Shown piece by piece: positions 54,728 through 62,778 of a stretch of 62,800 bases of DNA (the stretch's first letter is position 1; every line of letters begins with the position of its first letter). The stretch covers positions 1 through 62,800 of the forward strand of contig NZ_JALCZA010000020.1 in the NCBI RefSeq assembly GCF_022690765.1. Direction: 5' to 3'. The notes under the pieces are model-generated. The model was given only the letters and a program-made list of their open reading frames with translations, made no database searches and was not told where the DNA came from. This DNA is from Anaeromyxobacter oryzisoli. GTDB lineage: Bacteria; Myxococcota; Myxococcia; Myxococcales; Anaeromyxobacteraceae. The translations under genes were made by a program, and so were the position numbers.

Positions 54728-55627
54728 TCAGCGCGGCGTCCGCGAGCGGGCGAGCACCTCGCGCGCCACCGCCAGGAATCGATCCACGACCGGCAGCGGA
54801 TCGCCGGGGCGGCGCAGCGCGATGAGCTTCGTCCGGGGCGCGGGGGCGGCGAGCGCCCGGTACGCGATCCCCTCGCGCTGCACCTCCTGCACGGAGGCGG
54901 GGACGAGGGTCACGCCGCTGCCCGCCGAGACGAGCGCGATGGCGGTGGCGATCTCCGGCGCCTCCTCGACCGTCTGCGGCTGGAAGCCGGCCTCCCGGCA
55001 GAGCCCCAGCACGAAGTCGTACCAGCCCGGGCGGAGATCGCGGGGGAAGAGGACGAACGGGTCCCCGGCGAGCGCGCGGAGCGGCACCGTCCGGCGCGCC
55101 GCGAGCGGGTGGCCCGCGGGCAGCGCCACCACGACCGGCTCCTCCTGGAGCGCGTCGGCGACGAGCGTCTCGTCGCCGAAGGGCGGGCGGGCGACGCCGA
55201 GGTGGATCTGGCGGGCGCGCAGCGCGGCGACCTGGGCGCCGGTGCTCATCACCTGGAGCGAGAGGGCGACGTCCGGGTGGCGCGCCCGGAACGTCCGGAA
55301 GACGCGGGGCACCAGGCCGTAGGTGGCCGACACCACGACCCCGACGGCGAGGGCGCCGGTCTCCCCGTGCGCCGCGCGGCGCGCCGCGATCGCCGCGGAG
55401 CCCGCGCGCTGGAGGACGTCGCGGGCGCGGTCGAGGAAGACCCGGCCGGCCTCGGTGAGCGCGACGCGGCGGCGGGCGCGCAGGAGGAGCGCGACGCCCA
55501 GCTCGCCCTCGAGCTGCCGGATCTGCTGGCTGAGCGGGGGCTGCGCGATGCCGAGCCGGGCGGCGGCGCGGCCGAAGTGCAGCTCCTCGGCGACGGCGAC
55601 GAAGTAGCGGAGGTGGCGGAGCTCCAT
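54728..55627 (-). CDS. LysR-family transcriptional regulator
   Basis: 299-residue LTTR. The helix-turn-helix MELRHLRYFVAVAEELHFGRAA with RLGIAQPPLSQQIRQLEGELG is canonical. The effector domain (about 95-299) has a typical GVVVSATYGLVPRVFRTFRARHP opening. ATG 55627 is chosen as the start of the DNA-binding domain. It diverges from an MFS gene with palindromic sites between them, the classic LTTR arrangement in which it regulates the carrier and itself. Its final 85 bp are duplicated at 47104-47188. Confidence 0.9.
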   Translation of the reverse strand: MELRHLRYFVAVAEELHFGRAAARLGIAQPPLSQQIRQLEGELGVALLLRARRRVALTEAGRVFLDRARDVLQRAGSAAIAARRAAHGETGALAVGVVVSATYGLVPRVFRTFRARHPDVALSLQVMSTGAQVAALRARQIHLGVARPPFGDETLVADALQEEPVVVALPAGHPLAARRTVPLRALAGDPFVLFPRDLRPGWYDFVLGLCREAGFQPQTVEEAPEIATAIALVSAGSGVTLVPASVQEVQREGIAYRALAAPAPRTKLIALRRPGDPLPVVDRFLAVAREVLARSRTPR

Positions 55628-55631
55628 CCTT

Positions 55632-55655
55632 CGATACGTAATGCGTATCGATACG
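55632..55655. promoter_or_regulatory. LysR operator palindromes between lysR and MFS gene
   Basis: CGATACG-TAATG-CGTATCG (55632-55650) is a perfect 7-bp inverted repeat that fits the LTTR T-N11-A box. CGTATCGATACG (55644-55655) is a second, overlapping perfect 12-bp palindrome. The sites start 4 bases upstream of the lysR ATG, in the only AT-rich stretch nearby (to about 55680). Confidence 0.75.
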
Positions 55656-55706
55656 AGAGCAAAGATATATTGGACATATGGAGGCCGGACGCGCACCTTC
55701 TCGCCC

Positions 55707-56942
55707 GTGATCTCCGCTCCTCCCACCTCGTTCGCCAGGGCCTCCGCGCCCGGCACGGCGGCGCGCCTGGGCATCGCCCTCGCGGGCTTCTGCGCGTTCC
55801 TCTCCGTCTACGCGACCCAGCCGCTCCTCCCCATCCTCGAGCGCATCTTCGGCGTCTCCAAGGCCGAGGCGGCGCTCACCGTCAGCGCCCCGACCATCGC
55901 CGTCGCGCTCTGCGCGCCGTTCGCCGGGGTCTTCGCGGCGCGCCTCGGCCACCGCCGGGTGATCGTGGGCGCCCTGTTCGCCCTGGCGGTGCCGACCCTG
56001 CTGGCGGCGACCGCGCCGAACGTCCCGGTGCTCGTCGCGTGGCGCTTCGCGCAGGGGCTCGCCGTCCCCGGGATCTACGCCGTCGGCGTCGCCTTCATCG
56101 CCGAGGAGTGGCCGGCCGAGGGCGTCGGCCGGGCGATGTCGGCCTTCATCACGGGGAACGTGGTCGGCGGCTTCGTCGGCCGGGCGCTGTCCGGCCTCGT
56201 CGCCGAGCGGGCCGGCTGGCGGGCATCCTTCGTCGTGCTCGGGATCCTCACCGCGCTGGGCGCGCTGGCGGCGTCGCGCGCGCTCCCCCGCGCCGGGGCC
56301 GCGCGCCGCCGCGCCGCCGGGGCCCCCGGCGTCCCCGCCCCGCCCCGGCTCGGGCGGCTCCTCTCCGATCCGCGCCTCGTCGCGACCCTCGCGGTGGGCT
56401 TCAGCGTGCTCTTCGCGCAGGTGGCGGTCTTCACCTACGTGACGTTCTACCTGGCCGCGCCGCCGTTCCACCTCGGCGCCGCCGCGCTCAGCGGGATCTT
56501 CGCCGTGTACCTCGTCGGCGCCGTCGTGACGCCGTTCGCGGGGCGCTGGATCGACCGGGTCGGCTCGCGGCGGACCCTCGCCACCGCCCTCGGCGGCGCG
56601 CTGGTCGGCAGCGCCCTCACGCTCACGCACTCGATCTGGTCGGTCGAGCTCGGGCTGGCGGTGATCTGCACCGCCGTGTTCGTGAGTCAGTCCGCGTCCA
56701 CCGCGTTCCTGCGGATCGCCGCCCCCGCCGGGGGGCGGAGCGCGGCGTCGGGGCTCTACGTCGCCTCCTACTACCTGGGCGGCGCGGCGGGCGGCGTGCT
56801 GCCGGCGCTCGCCTGGCACGCGGGCGGCTGGCCCGCCTGCGTCGCGCTCGTGGCCGCGTCGCAGCTCTTCACCATCGGGCTCGCCTGGCGGTACTGGCGA
56901 TCGCCCGGGCGCGCCGAGCCGGCGGTGGCCCTCGCGGCGTGA
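55707..56942 (+). CDS. MFS transporter (YnfM/arabinose-efflux-like)
   Basis: About 411-residue carrier with 12 hydrophobic helices. YATQPLLPILERIFGVSKAEAALTVS near the N-terminus and FAARLGHRRVIVGALF (the loop 2-3 motif) are typical of the YnfM/NepI-like drug and metabolite exporters. RWIDRVGSRRTL is the equivalent motif of the second half. The start is uncertain: GTG 55707 is preferred, since the upstream ATG at 55641 lies inside the LysR operator. It is divergent from lysR and probably under its control. Confidence 0.82.
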   Translation: MISAPPTSFARASAPGTAARLGIALAGFCAFLSVYATQPLLPILERIFGVSKAEAALTVSAPTIAVALCAPFAGVFAARLGHRRVIVGALFALAVPTLLAATAPNVPVLVAWRFAQGLAVPGIYAVGVAFIAEEWPAEGVGRAMSAFITGNVVGGFVGRALSGLVAERAGWRASFVVLGILTALGALAASRALPRAGAARRRAAGAPGVPAPPRLGRLLSDPRLVATLAVGFSVLFAQVAVFTYVTFYLAAPPFHLGAAALSGIFAVYLVGAVVTPFAGRWIDRVGSRRTLATALGGALVGSALTLTHSIWSVELGLAVICTAVFVSQSASTAFLRIAAPAGGRSAASGLYVASYYLGGAAGGVLPALAWHAGGWPACVALVAASQLFTIGLAWRYWRSPGRAEPAVALAA

Positions 56943-56970
56943 GGTGACGCGCCCGGCGCCGGGCCGGCGG

Positions 56971-59283
56971 CTACCCGAGCTTCTCGGTCAGCATCTTCCG
57001 GACGAGCGCCGCGTCGGCGGCGCCGCCGGTCTGCCGCATCACCGCCCCGAGCAGCACCCCGAGGAGCTTCTTCTCCCCGGCGCGGTAGCGCTCGACCTCC
57101 CGCGGCTGCGCGGCCAGGGCCTTCTCGACGGCGGCCTCGATCGCGGCGCGGTCGTCGACCTTCGCGAGCCCGAGCGCCCCGAGCCGGGCCTCCGGCTCGC
57201 CGCCGTGCGCGACGAGATCGGCGAGGAGCGTCTTCGCGGCGCTCGGCGTGAGCCGGCCGGCGTCCACGAGCGCGACGAACCGGCCGAAAGCGGCGCCGGG
57301 GAGGGGGAGCTCGCCCAGCGGGTGATCGCCGGCGAGGCCGGCGAGGTCGTTGAGGAGCCACCTCGCGGCGGAGGCGGGCGCGGCCTTCGCCGCGACCGCG
57401 GCGTCGAAGTAGTCGGCGGTCGCGGCGTCCCCTGTGAGGAGATCGGCCTCCTCCGCGGAGAGCCCGCGCGCCTGGTAGGACGCGTACCGCGCGCGGAGCG
57501 CCGGATCCGCCGCCCGGGCGTCGGCGCGGAACCCGGCCCGGGTCTTCCGGGGCGCGGCGGTCGCGCCCGCCGGCTCCTTGCGCTCGCGGGGCTTGCGCGC
57601 CTCGACCGCCGGCTGCGGCGCGGCCCGCGACGCCCAGGTGTCCTTGAGGGTGATCGTCCGGTTCCAGACCGGCGCGCCGGGGCGGGAGTCCACCGGATCG
57701 GCGAAGAAGTACCCCTGCCGCAGGAACTGGTAGCGCGCGCCGGGCGGCGCGTCCCGCAGCGCCGGCTCGACCCGCGCGCCCTGCTCGATCCGGAGCGAGT
57801 CCGGGTTGAGCGCGTCGAGGAAGCTCGGGGCGGCGTCCGGCTGCTCCACCGCGAAGAGCCGGTCGTAGATCCGGACCTCCGCCGGCGCCGACCGCCGCGC
57901 GTCCACCCAGTGGATCGTCCCGGAGACCTTCCGCCCGGCGGCCTCGCCGAGGGAGGCCGGGTCGTAGGTGCAGCGGAGCGCGACGACCTCGCCGCCGGGG
58001 CCGCGGACCGCCTCCTCGCAGCGGACGACGTAGGCGCCGGCGAGGCGCACCTCGCGCCCGGGGGCGAGCCGCCGCCATCCCTTGGGCGGCTCGAGGGCGA
58101 AGTCCTCCCGCTCGACGAGGAGCTCGCCCGAGAACGGGACCTTCCGGCTCCCCCGCGCCGGCTCGCCGGGCCACCAGGGGACGTCCAGCTCCTCGACCTC
58201 GCCGGCCGGCCAGTTCACGATCGTCACCGGCAGCGGCGCGAGCACGGCGAGCGCGCGCGGCGCGCGCCCCTCGAGGTCCCCGCGGATCGCGAACTCGAGC
58301 TTGCCGATGTCCACGACCGAGTTGTTCTTCGCGACGCCGATGAGCTCGGCGAAGGCGCGGAGCGCCTCGGGGGTGACGCCGCGGCGGCGCATGCCCGCGA
58401 TGGTGGGCATCCGCGGGTCGTCCCAGCCCGAGACCCGGCGCTCCTGCACGAGCTGGAGCAGCTTCCGCTTCGACAGCACCGTGTAGCCGAGGGCGAGGCG
58501 CGCGAACTCGTACTGGTGCGGGCGCGGATCCCACGGGCCGAGGGAGTCGAGCACCCAGTCGTACAGCTCGCGGTTCGACTCGAACTCGAGCGTGCAGATC
58601 GAGTGGGTCACGCCCTCGAACGCGTCCTCGAGCGGGTGGGCGAAGTCGTACATCGGGTAGATGCACCACCGGTCGCCGGTGCGGTGGTGCTTCGCGTGGC
58701 GGATCCGGTAGAGGAGCGGATCGCGCATGAGCACGTTCGGGTGGCTCATGTCGATCTTCGCGCGGAGCACCGCGGCGCCGTCCGGGAGCTCGCCCGCGCG
58801 CATCCGCCGGAGGAGCGCCAGGTTCTCCTCCACGGAGCGACCGCGGTACGGGCTGTCCACCCCCGGGCGCTCGAAGCTCCCGCGCCCCTCGCGGATCTGC
58901 TCCTGGGTCTGCGAGTCCACGTACGCCTTCCCCTCGCGGACGAGCCGCTCGGCGCACTCGTACATCCGCTCGAAGTAGTCGGAGGCGTAGTGGACCCGGT
59001 CCCCCCAGTCGCCGCCGAGCCAGCGGACGTCCTGCTGGATCGCCTCGACGTACTCGGTCTCCTCGGTGACCGGGTTGGTGTCGTCGAACCTGAGGTTCGT
59101 CCTGCCGCCGAACGCCTTGGCGAGGCCGAAGTTCAGGAGGATCGACTTCGCGTGGCCGATGTGGAGGAAGCCGTTCGGCTCGGGCGGGAAGCGAGTCACC
59201 ACCCGGCCGCCGTTCCGGCCGGCGCGGAGGTCCGCCTCGACGATGGCAGCGAGGAAGTTCTGGGGCTTGGGAGCGTCGCTCAT
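56971..59283 (-). CDS. glnS: Glutaminyl-tRNA synthetase with C-terminal GatB/Yqey domain
   Basis: 770-residue class I synthetase. PPEPNGFLHIGHAKSIL carries HIGH, VLSKRKLLQLVQ the KMSKS equivalent, and RFDDTNPVTEETEYV is typical of GlnRS. Ordinary GlnRS ends near residue 560. Here a Lys/Ala-rich linker (about 550-590) leads to a roughly 180-residue GatB/Yqey tail (LTPSAAKTLLADLVAHGGEPEA, ending MLTEKLG), as known from Deinococcus and some delta-proteobacteria, where it helps bind tRNA-Gln. It charges tRNA-Gln; the cognate tRNA lies at 46053. Start ATG 59283. gltX lies upstream on the same strand, separated by repeat R3. Confidence 0.95.
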   Translation of the reverse strand: MSDAPKPQNFLAAIVEADLRAGRNGGRVVTRFPPEPNGFLHIGHAKSILLNFGLAKAFGGRTNLRFDDTNPVTEETEYVEAIQQDVRWLGGDWGDRVHYASDYFERMYECAERLVREGKAYVDSQTQEQIREGRGSFERPGVDSPYRGRSVEENLALLRRMRAGELPDGAAVLRAKIDMSHPNVLMRDPLLYRIRHAKHHRTGDRWCIYPMYDFAHPLEDAFEGVTHSICTLEFESNRELYDWVLDSLGPWDPRPHQYEFARLALGYTVLSKRKLLQLVQERRVSGWDDPRMPTIAGMRRRGVTPEALRAFAELIGVAKNNSVVDIGKLEFAIRGDLEGRAPRALAVLAPLPVTIVNWPAGEVEELDVPWWPGEPARGSRKVPFSGELLVEREDFALEPPKGWRRLAPGREVRLAGAYVVRCEEAVRGPGGEVVALRCTYDPASLGEAAGRKVSGTIHWVDARRSAPAEVRIYDRLFAVEQPDAAPSFLDALNPDSLRIEQGARVEPALRDAPPGARYQFLRQGYFFADPVDSRPGAPVWNRTITLKDTWASRAAPQPAVEARKPRERKEPAGATAAPRKTRAGFRADARAADPALRARYASYQARGLSAEEADLLTGDAATADYFDAAVAAKAAPASAARWLLNDLAGLAGDHPLGELPLPGAAFGRFVALVDAGRLTPSAAKTLLADLVAHGGEPEARLGALGLAKVDDRAAIEAAVEKALAAQPREVERYRAGEKKLLGVLLGAVMRQTGGAADAALVRKMLTEKLG

Positions 59284-59390
59284 GCCGCTGGAGGTGGTAT
59301 CCCACCGGGGCCGCCCTCGCAACCTCGCTCGACCGTGCCGCAGGCCCAGGCCGGCACGCAGGGCGAGGGGGACCGAGCCGCTGGTCGGCC

Positions 59391-59572
59391 CGTGACCGTC
59401 ACCGTGCCCGTGACCGTTCCCCGTATCCGTGCCCGCCTCCCGCGTCCCGCCTCCCGTGGCCCGTGATCCGACGACGACGTCGGACCACGGGGACCGGGCC
59501 ACGGGCCACGCGACCCGGTTCACGGATCACGGAGAAGCCGGTGACGGTGACGGTGACGAGCACGGATCACGG
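59391..59572 (+). repeat. GTGACC-rich palindromic intergenic repeat, copy R3
   Basis: The best-preserved copy. The left arm has CGTGACCGTCACCGTGCCCG and CCTCCCGTGGCCCGTGATCC; the centre is TCCGACG-ACGA-CGTCGGA (59467-59484); the right arm has GGGCCACGGGCCACG and CCGGTGACGGTGACGGTGAC. It lies between gltX and glnS, both leftward. Confidence 0.88.
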
Positions 59573-59629
59573 GAGCGCGAGCGGCACGGCCAGCGCTCGA
59601 CGCGGCCCCCGCGTGACGCTCGCCACGCT

Positions 59630-61045
59630 CTACGGGATCGTCTTCAGCGCCGCGTCCAACCGCGCCAGCGCCTCGTCCTTCCCGAGGATCTGGATCACGT
59701 CGTACATGCCGGGGGAGGCGGTGCCGCCCGTGAGGGCGACGCGCACCGGCTGCGCCACCTTGCCGAGGCCGACGCCGCGCGCGGCGGCGACGCCGTGGAA
59801 GATCTGCTCGAGCGCGCCGGTCTCGAGCGCGGGCAGCGCGGCGAGGCCGTCGCGGATGGTCTGGAGGACGGGGCGGTTGTCGGCGGTGAGGAACTTGGCC
59901 TTCGCCTTCGGGTCGAGCTGGGGCGGCGCGTAGAAGTAGCGGAACTGCTGGACGTACTCGCCGAAGGTCTTCGCGCGCTCGCGCGCGACCGCGCAGACGT
60001 GCCGCAGCTTCGCGTCGTCCTCGGCGGGCAGCCCGGCCTTCCGGAAGAACGGCAGCGCCTTGCGGGCGAGCTCCTCGTCGGAGAGCTTCTTCAGCCACTC
60101 GTGGTTCACCCAGGCCATCTTCTCCGGGTTGAACACGCCCGCGGTGGCGCCGACGTCCTTCAGGTCGAACACCTTCACGAGCTCGTCGCGGGTGAAGATC
60201 TCCTGGTCGCCGTGCGACCAGCCGAGGCGGACGAGGTAGTTCAGCACCGCCTCGGGCAGGTAGCCCATGTCGCGGTACGCGGTGACGCTGGTGGCGCCGT
60301 GGCGCTTCGAGAGGCGCGCCTTGTCGGCGCCGAGGATCATCGGGAAGTGCGCGAACGTCGGCACCGGGTAGCCGAGCGCCTGGTACATGAGGATCTGCCG
60401 GGCCGTGTTGTTCACGTGGTCGTCGCCGCGGCCGACCAGGTTGATCTCCATCGTGATGTCGTCCACGACGGCGCCGAAGTTGTAGAGCGGCACGCCGTCG
60501 CCGCGGAGGATCACCTCGTCCTGGAGGGTGTCGTGGGGGGTCGAGATGACGCCCTTCACGAGGTCGTTCCAGCTCGTGGCGCCGTGCTCCGGGACCCGGA
60601 AGCGGATGACGTGCGGCCGCGACGGGTCGTACGGCTTGTCGCGGCACGTCCCGGGGTAGCGGAACTGGCGCTTCTCGGCCTCCGCCTTCTTCCGCTGCAC
60701 GTCCAGCTCCTCGCGGGTGCAGTAGCAGGCGTACGCCTTGCCCTCGGCGATGAGCTTCTCCGCGTACCGCTTGTAGAGGTCGAGCCGCTGTGTCTGGAAG
60801 TAGGGCGGGTGGGGGCCGCCGATGTCCGGCCCCTCGTCCCAGTCGAGGCCGAGCCACTTCAGGCCGTCGATGATCGCCTCGACCGCCAGCTGGGTCGAGC
60901 GCTCGCGGTCGGTGTCCTCGATGCGGAGGACGAACTTGCCGCCGGTGCGGCGCGCCCACAGCCAGTTGAAGAGCGCCGTGCGGGCGCCCCCGATGTGCAG
61001 GTATCCGGTTGGGGACGGGGCGAAGCGAACACGCGGTGGGGCCAT
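59630..61045 (-). CDS. gltX: Glutamyl-tRNA synthetase
   Basis: 471-residue class I GluRS (usual length about 470). FAPSPTGYLHIGGARTALFN has the HIGH-like motif, RIEDTDRERS the substrate site, and ARLSKRHGATSV the KMSKS equivalent. It charges tRNA-Glu. In organisms with a single non-discriminating GluRS it also makes Glu-tRNA-Gln, but glnS is present here. ATG 61045 is chosen from the conserved N-terminus (VRFAPSPTG); only 33 bases separate it from the divergent GTG at 61079, so the two promoters overlap. Confidence 0.97.
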   Translation of the reverse strand: MAPPRVRFAPSPTGYLHIGGARTALFNWLWARRTGGKFVLRIEDTDRERSTQLAVEAIIDGLKWLGLDWDEGPDIGGPHPPYFQTQRLDLYKRYAEKLIAEGKAYACYCTREELDVQRKKAEAEKRQFRYPGTCRDKPYDPSRPHVIRFRVPEHGATSWNDLVKGVISTPHDTLQDEVILRGDGVPLYNFGAVVDDITMEINLVGRGDDHVNNTARQILMYQALGYPVPTFAHFPMILGADKARLSKRHGATSVTAYRDMGYLPEAVLNYLVRLGWSHGDQEIFTRDELVKVFDLKDVGATAGVFNPEKMAWVNHEWLKKLSDEELARKALPFFRKAGLPAEDDAKLRHVCAVARERAKTFGEYVQQFRYFYAPPQLDPKAKAKFLTADNRPVLQTIRDGLAALPALETGALEQIFHGVAAARGVGLGKVAQPVRVALTGGTASPGMYDVIQILGKDEALARLDAALKTIP

Positions 61046-61078
61046 GGCGCCGGACCCATAGCATGTTAGGAGACTTGC

Positions 61079-61597
61079 GTGAAACGACCGCTCGCCGCGA
61101 TCCTCGTCCTGCTCGCTCTCTGCTCGGCGGTCCCCGCGGCCGCCGCCCTCTTCCGCGCGGCCAGCGTCGAGGAGGCCGCCCGGAGCTCCGACGCCGTGGC
61201 CCGCGGGACCGTGGTGCGGATGGCCTCCCGGTACGCGCCCGGCAGCGGGCGGATCGTGACGGACGTCGAGATCGCCGTCTCGAGCGCGTGGAAGGGCTCG
61301 CCCGGCGAGCGCGTGACGGTGACGGTCCCCGGCGGGCAGGTCGGCGGCGTCGGGCAGTATGTGGACGCCGCCCCGGTCTTCGCGGTGGGCGAGGAGGTGG
61401 TGGTGTTCCTGGCCCGCCGCCCCGGCGCGTGGCTCGTGAACGGCCTGGCGATGGGGAAGTGGACGATCGCCGGCGCGAGCGCGACCCCCGCCGTGCACGC
61501 GGAGGATCAGCGCTACAGGCCGCTCGCCGCCGGCGAGGCGCCCATCGCCCCCATGGCGACCGCGGAGCTCGAGCGGCGCGTGCGGGAGGCCCGGTGA
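61079..61597 (+). CDS. Secreted hypothetical protein
   Basis: 172-residue protein with a signal peptide (KRPLAAILVLLALCSAVPAAAA). The mature region is beta-rich (DAVARGTVVRMASRY, RIVTDVEIAVSSAWKGSPGERV, VFAVGEEVVVFLARRPG). I recognise no named family, but such proteins commonly precede matrixin-like proteases in related genomes, and here the stop overlaps the protease start (GTGA). GTG 61079 has AGGAG upstream. Possibly a chaperone or inhibitor of the protease (inference). Confidence 0.7.
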   Translation: MKRPLAAILVLLALCSAVPAAAALFRAASVEEAARSSDAVARGTVVRMASRYAPGSGRIVTDVEIAVSSAWKGSPGERVTVTVPGGQVGGVGQYVDAAPVFAVGEEVVVFLARRPGAWLVNGLAMGKWTIAGASATPAVHAEDQRYRPLAAGEAPIAPMATAELERRVREAR

Positions 61598-62688
61598 GCG
61601 CCCGGGCGGCGATCCTCGCGCTGGCGGCGGCGGTCGCCGCGCCGGCGGCCGCGTTCCAGCAGACCTGCATCCCGAACACGAGCCCGAAGGTCTGCCTCAA
61701 GTGGCCCAGCCCCGCCATCGCCTGGAAGCTCAACCCCTGCCGGCCGAACTCCTCGCCGGGGTGCCAGGCGAGCGGCACCACGGATCCGGTGCTCGACGTC
61801 GCGAAGGCCTCCTTCCAGACCTGGCAGACCGCGACGCGCGCGGGCGAGGCGGCCCCGTGCACCGATCTCGCGTTCACCTTCGCCGGGACGACCGCGTCCC
61901 TCCAGGCCGGCTCGGACGCGTCCGAGCACCTCATCGTCTTCCGCCAGGGCTGGTGCTCCGCGGATCCCGACGCGACGAAGGATCCCTGCTTCTCGACCGC
62001 GACCTGCGGGAACAAGTTCGACTGCTTCGACGACGAGGGGGCGCTCGGGCGGAGCACCCTCGCCCTCACCAGCGTCTCGTTCGTGTCCAAGGACGGTACG
62101 ATCATGGACGCGGACACCGAGCTCGTGGACTGGGACGGCGCGAGCGGCGCCCTCGCGAGCGGCGCCGATCCCGGCATCTACGTGACCTGCCTCGGGGCCG
62201 CCCCCCTGTGCGCGACCTACGGGCAGGCGGGCTGCGCCTTCTTCGATCTCCAGAACACGCTCACGCACGAGCTCGGCCACTTCATCGGCCTCGCCCACCC
62301 CTGCGGCAGCGGCAGCGGCTCGCCGGAGATCGACTGCGCGTCATCCCCGGACTTCGCCATCACGACCATGTATCCGTTCGAGTCCCCCGGGGAGACCTCG
62401 AAGCGCGTGCTGTCGGCCGACGACGTGGACGGGGTGTGCACGCTGTACCCGCGCGGCGCGGCGCCGGCGGCGGCGAGCCTCGCGCCGGGCGCCCTCGGGG
62501 CGCCGGAGCCCGCGAGCGCGACGGCGGTCGCGGCCGCGAGCGGGGCCGGCGCGGCCTGCATCCCCGCGGCGAAGAAGAGCGGCGGCTGCGCGAGCGGCCC
62601 GGGTTTCGCCGGGACCACGCTGCTCGCCCTGCTCGCGCTCGCGCTCCGGCGCGGGCGCGGGCGCAGTACTGCTCCGCACAGCTCATGA
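61594..62688 (+). CDS. Matrixin-like zinc metalloprotease with MYXO-CTERM-like tail
   Basis: 364-residue secreted protease. A signal peptide (AAILALAAAVAAPAAAFQQ) is followed by a Cys-rich domain and the zinc motif HELGHFIGLAHPC (HExxHxxGxxH, all three His present) near residue 230, then the Met-turn candidate TTMYPFESPG. The C-terminus has a Ser/Ala linker, then GGCASGPGFAG, a hydrophobic stretch and RRGRGR, the tripartite form of the myxobacterial MYXO-CTERM sorting signal, implying cell-surface attachment. GTG 61594 overlaps the upstream stop. The tail resembles but is not identical to the consensus. Confidence 0.85.
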   Translation: MSARAAILALAAAVAAPAAAFQQTCIPNTSPKVCLKWPSPAIAWKLNPCRPNSSPGCQASGTTDPVLDVAKASFQTWQTATRAGEAAPCTDLAFTFAGTTASLQAGSDASEHLIVFRQGWCSADPDATKDPCFSTATCGNKFDCFDDEGALGRSTLALTSVSFVSKDGTIMDADTELVDWDGASGALASGADPGIYVTCLGAAPLCATYGQAGCAFFDLQNTLTHELGHFIGLAHPCGSGSGSPEIDCASSPDFAITTMYPFESPGETSKRVLSADDVDGVCTLYPRGAAPAAASLAPGALGAPEPASATAVAAASGAGAACIPAAKKSGGCASGPGFAGTTLLALLALALRRGRGRSTAPHSS

Positions 62689-62706
62689 ACCAGCTGACTC
62701 GATGTG

Positions 62707-62778
62707 CTCCGCAGTACTTCGCGGGGAAGACTCCAGGCCTTGCAGAAGAGCCGCAAGGCCTGGGCCCTCCCCGCGGAG
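62707..62778 (+). terminator. Large nested hairpin at the window end
   Basis: Nested pairing: CTCC/GGAG (62707-62710, 62775-62778), GCGGGGA/TCCCCGC (62721-62727, 62768-62774) and an 11-bp perfect inner stem CCAGGCCTTGC/GCAAGGCCTGG (62733-62743, 62753-62763) with a 9-base loop. It lies 18 bases after the protease stop. No T-run is seen; it may terminate, or it may be a structured RNA or mobile repeat that extends beyond the window. Confidence 0.55.

Noticed and set aside
50583-56819. Over 2000-codon open frame spanning several genes on the minus strand
   Set aside because: It crosses gene boundaries in the wrong frame of the synthase and the wrong strand of the MFS gene, and shows only Arg/Pro/Ala-rich low-complexity sequence.
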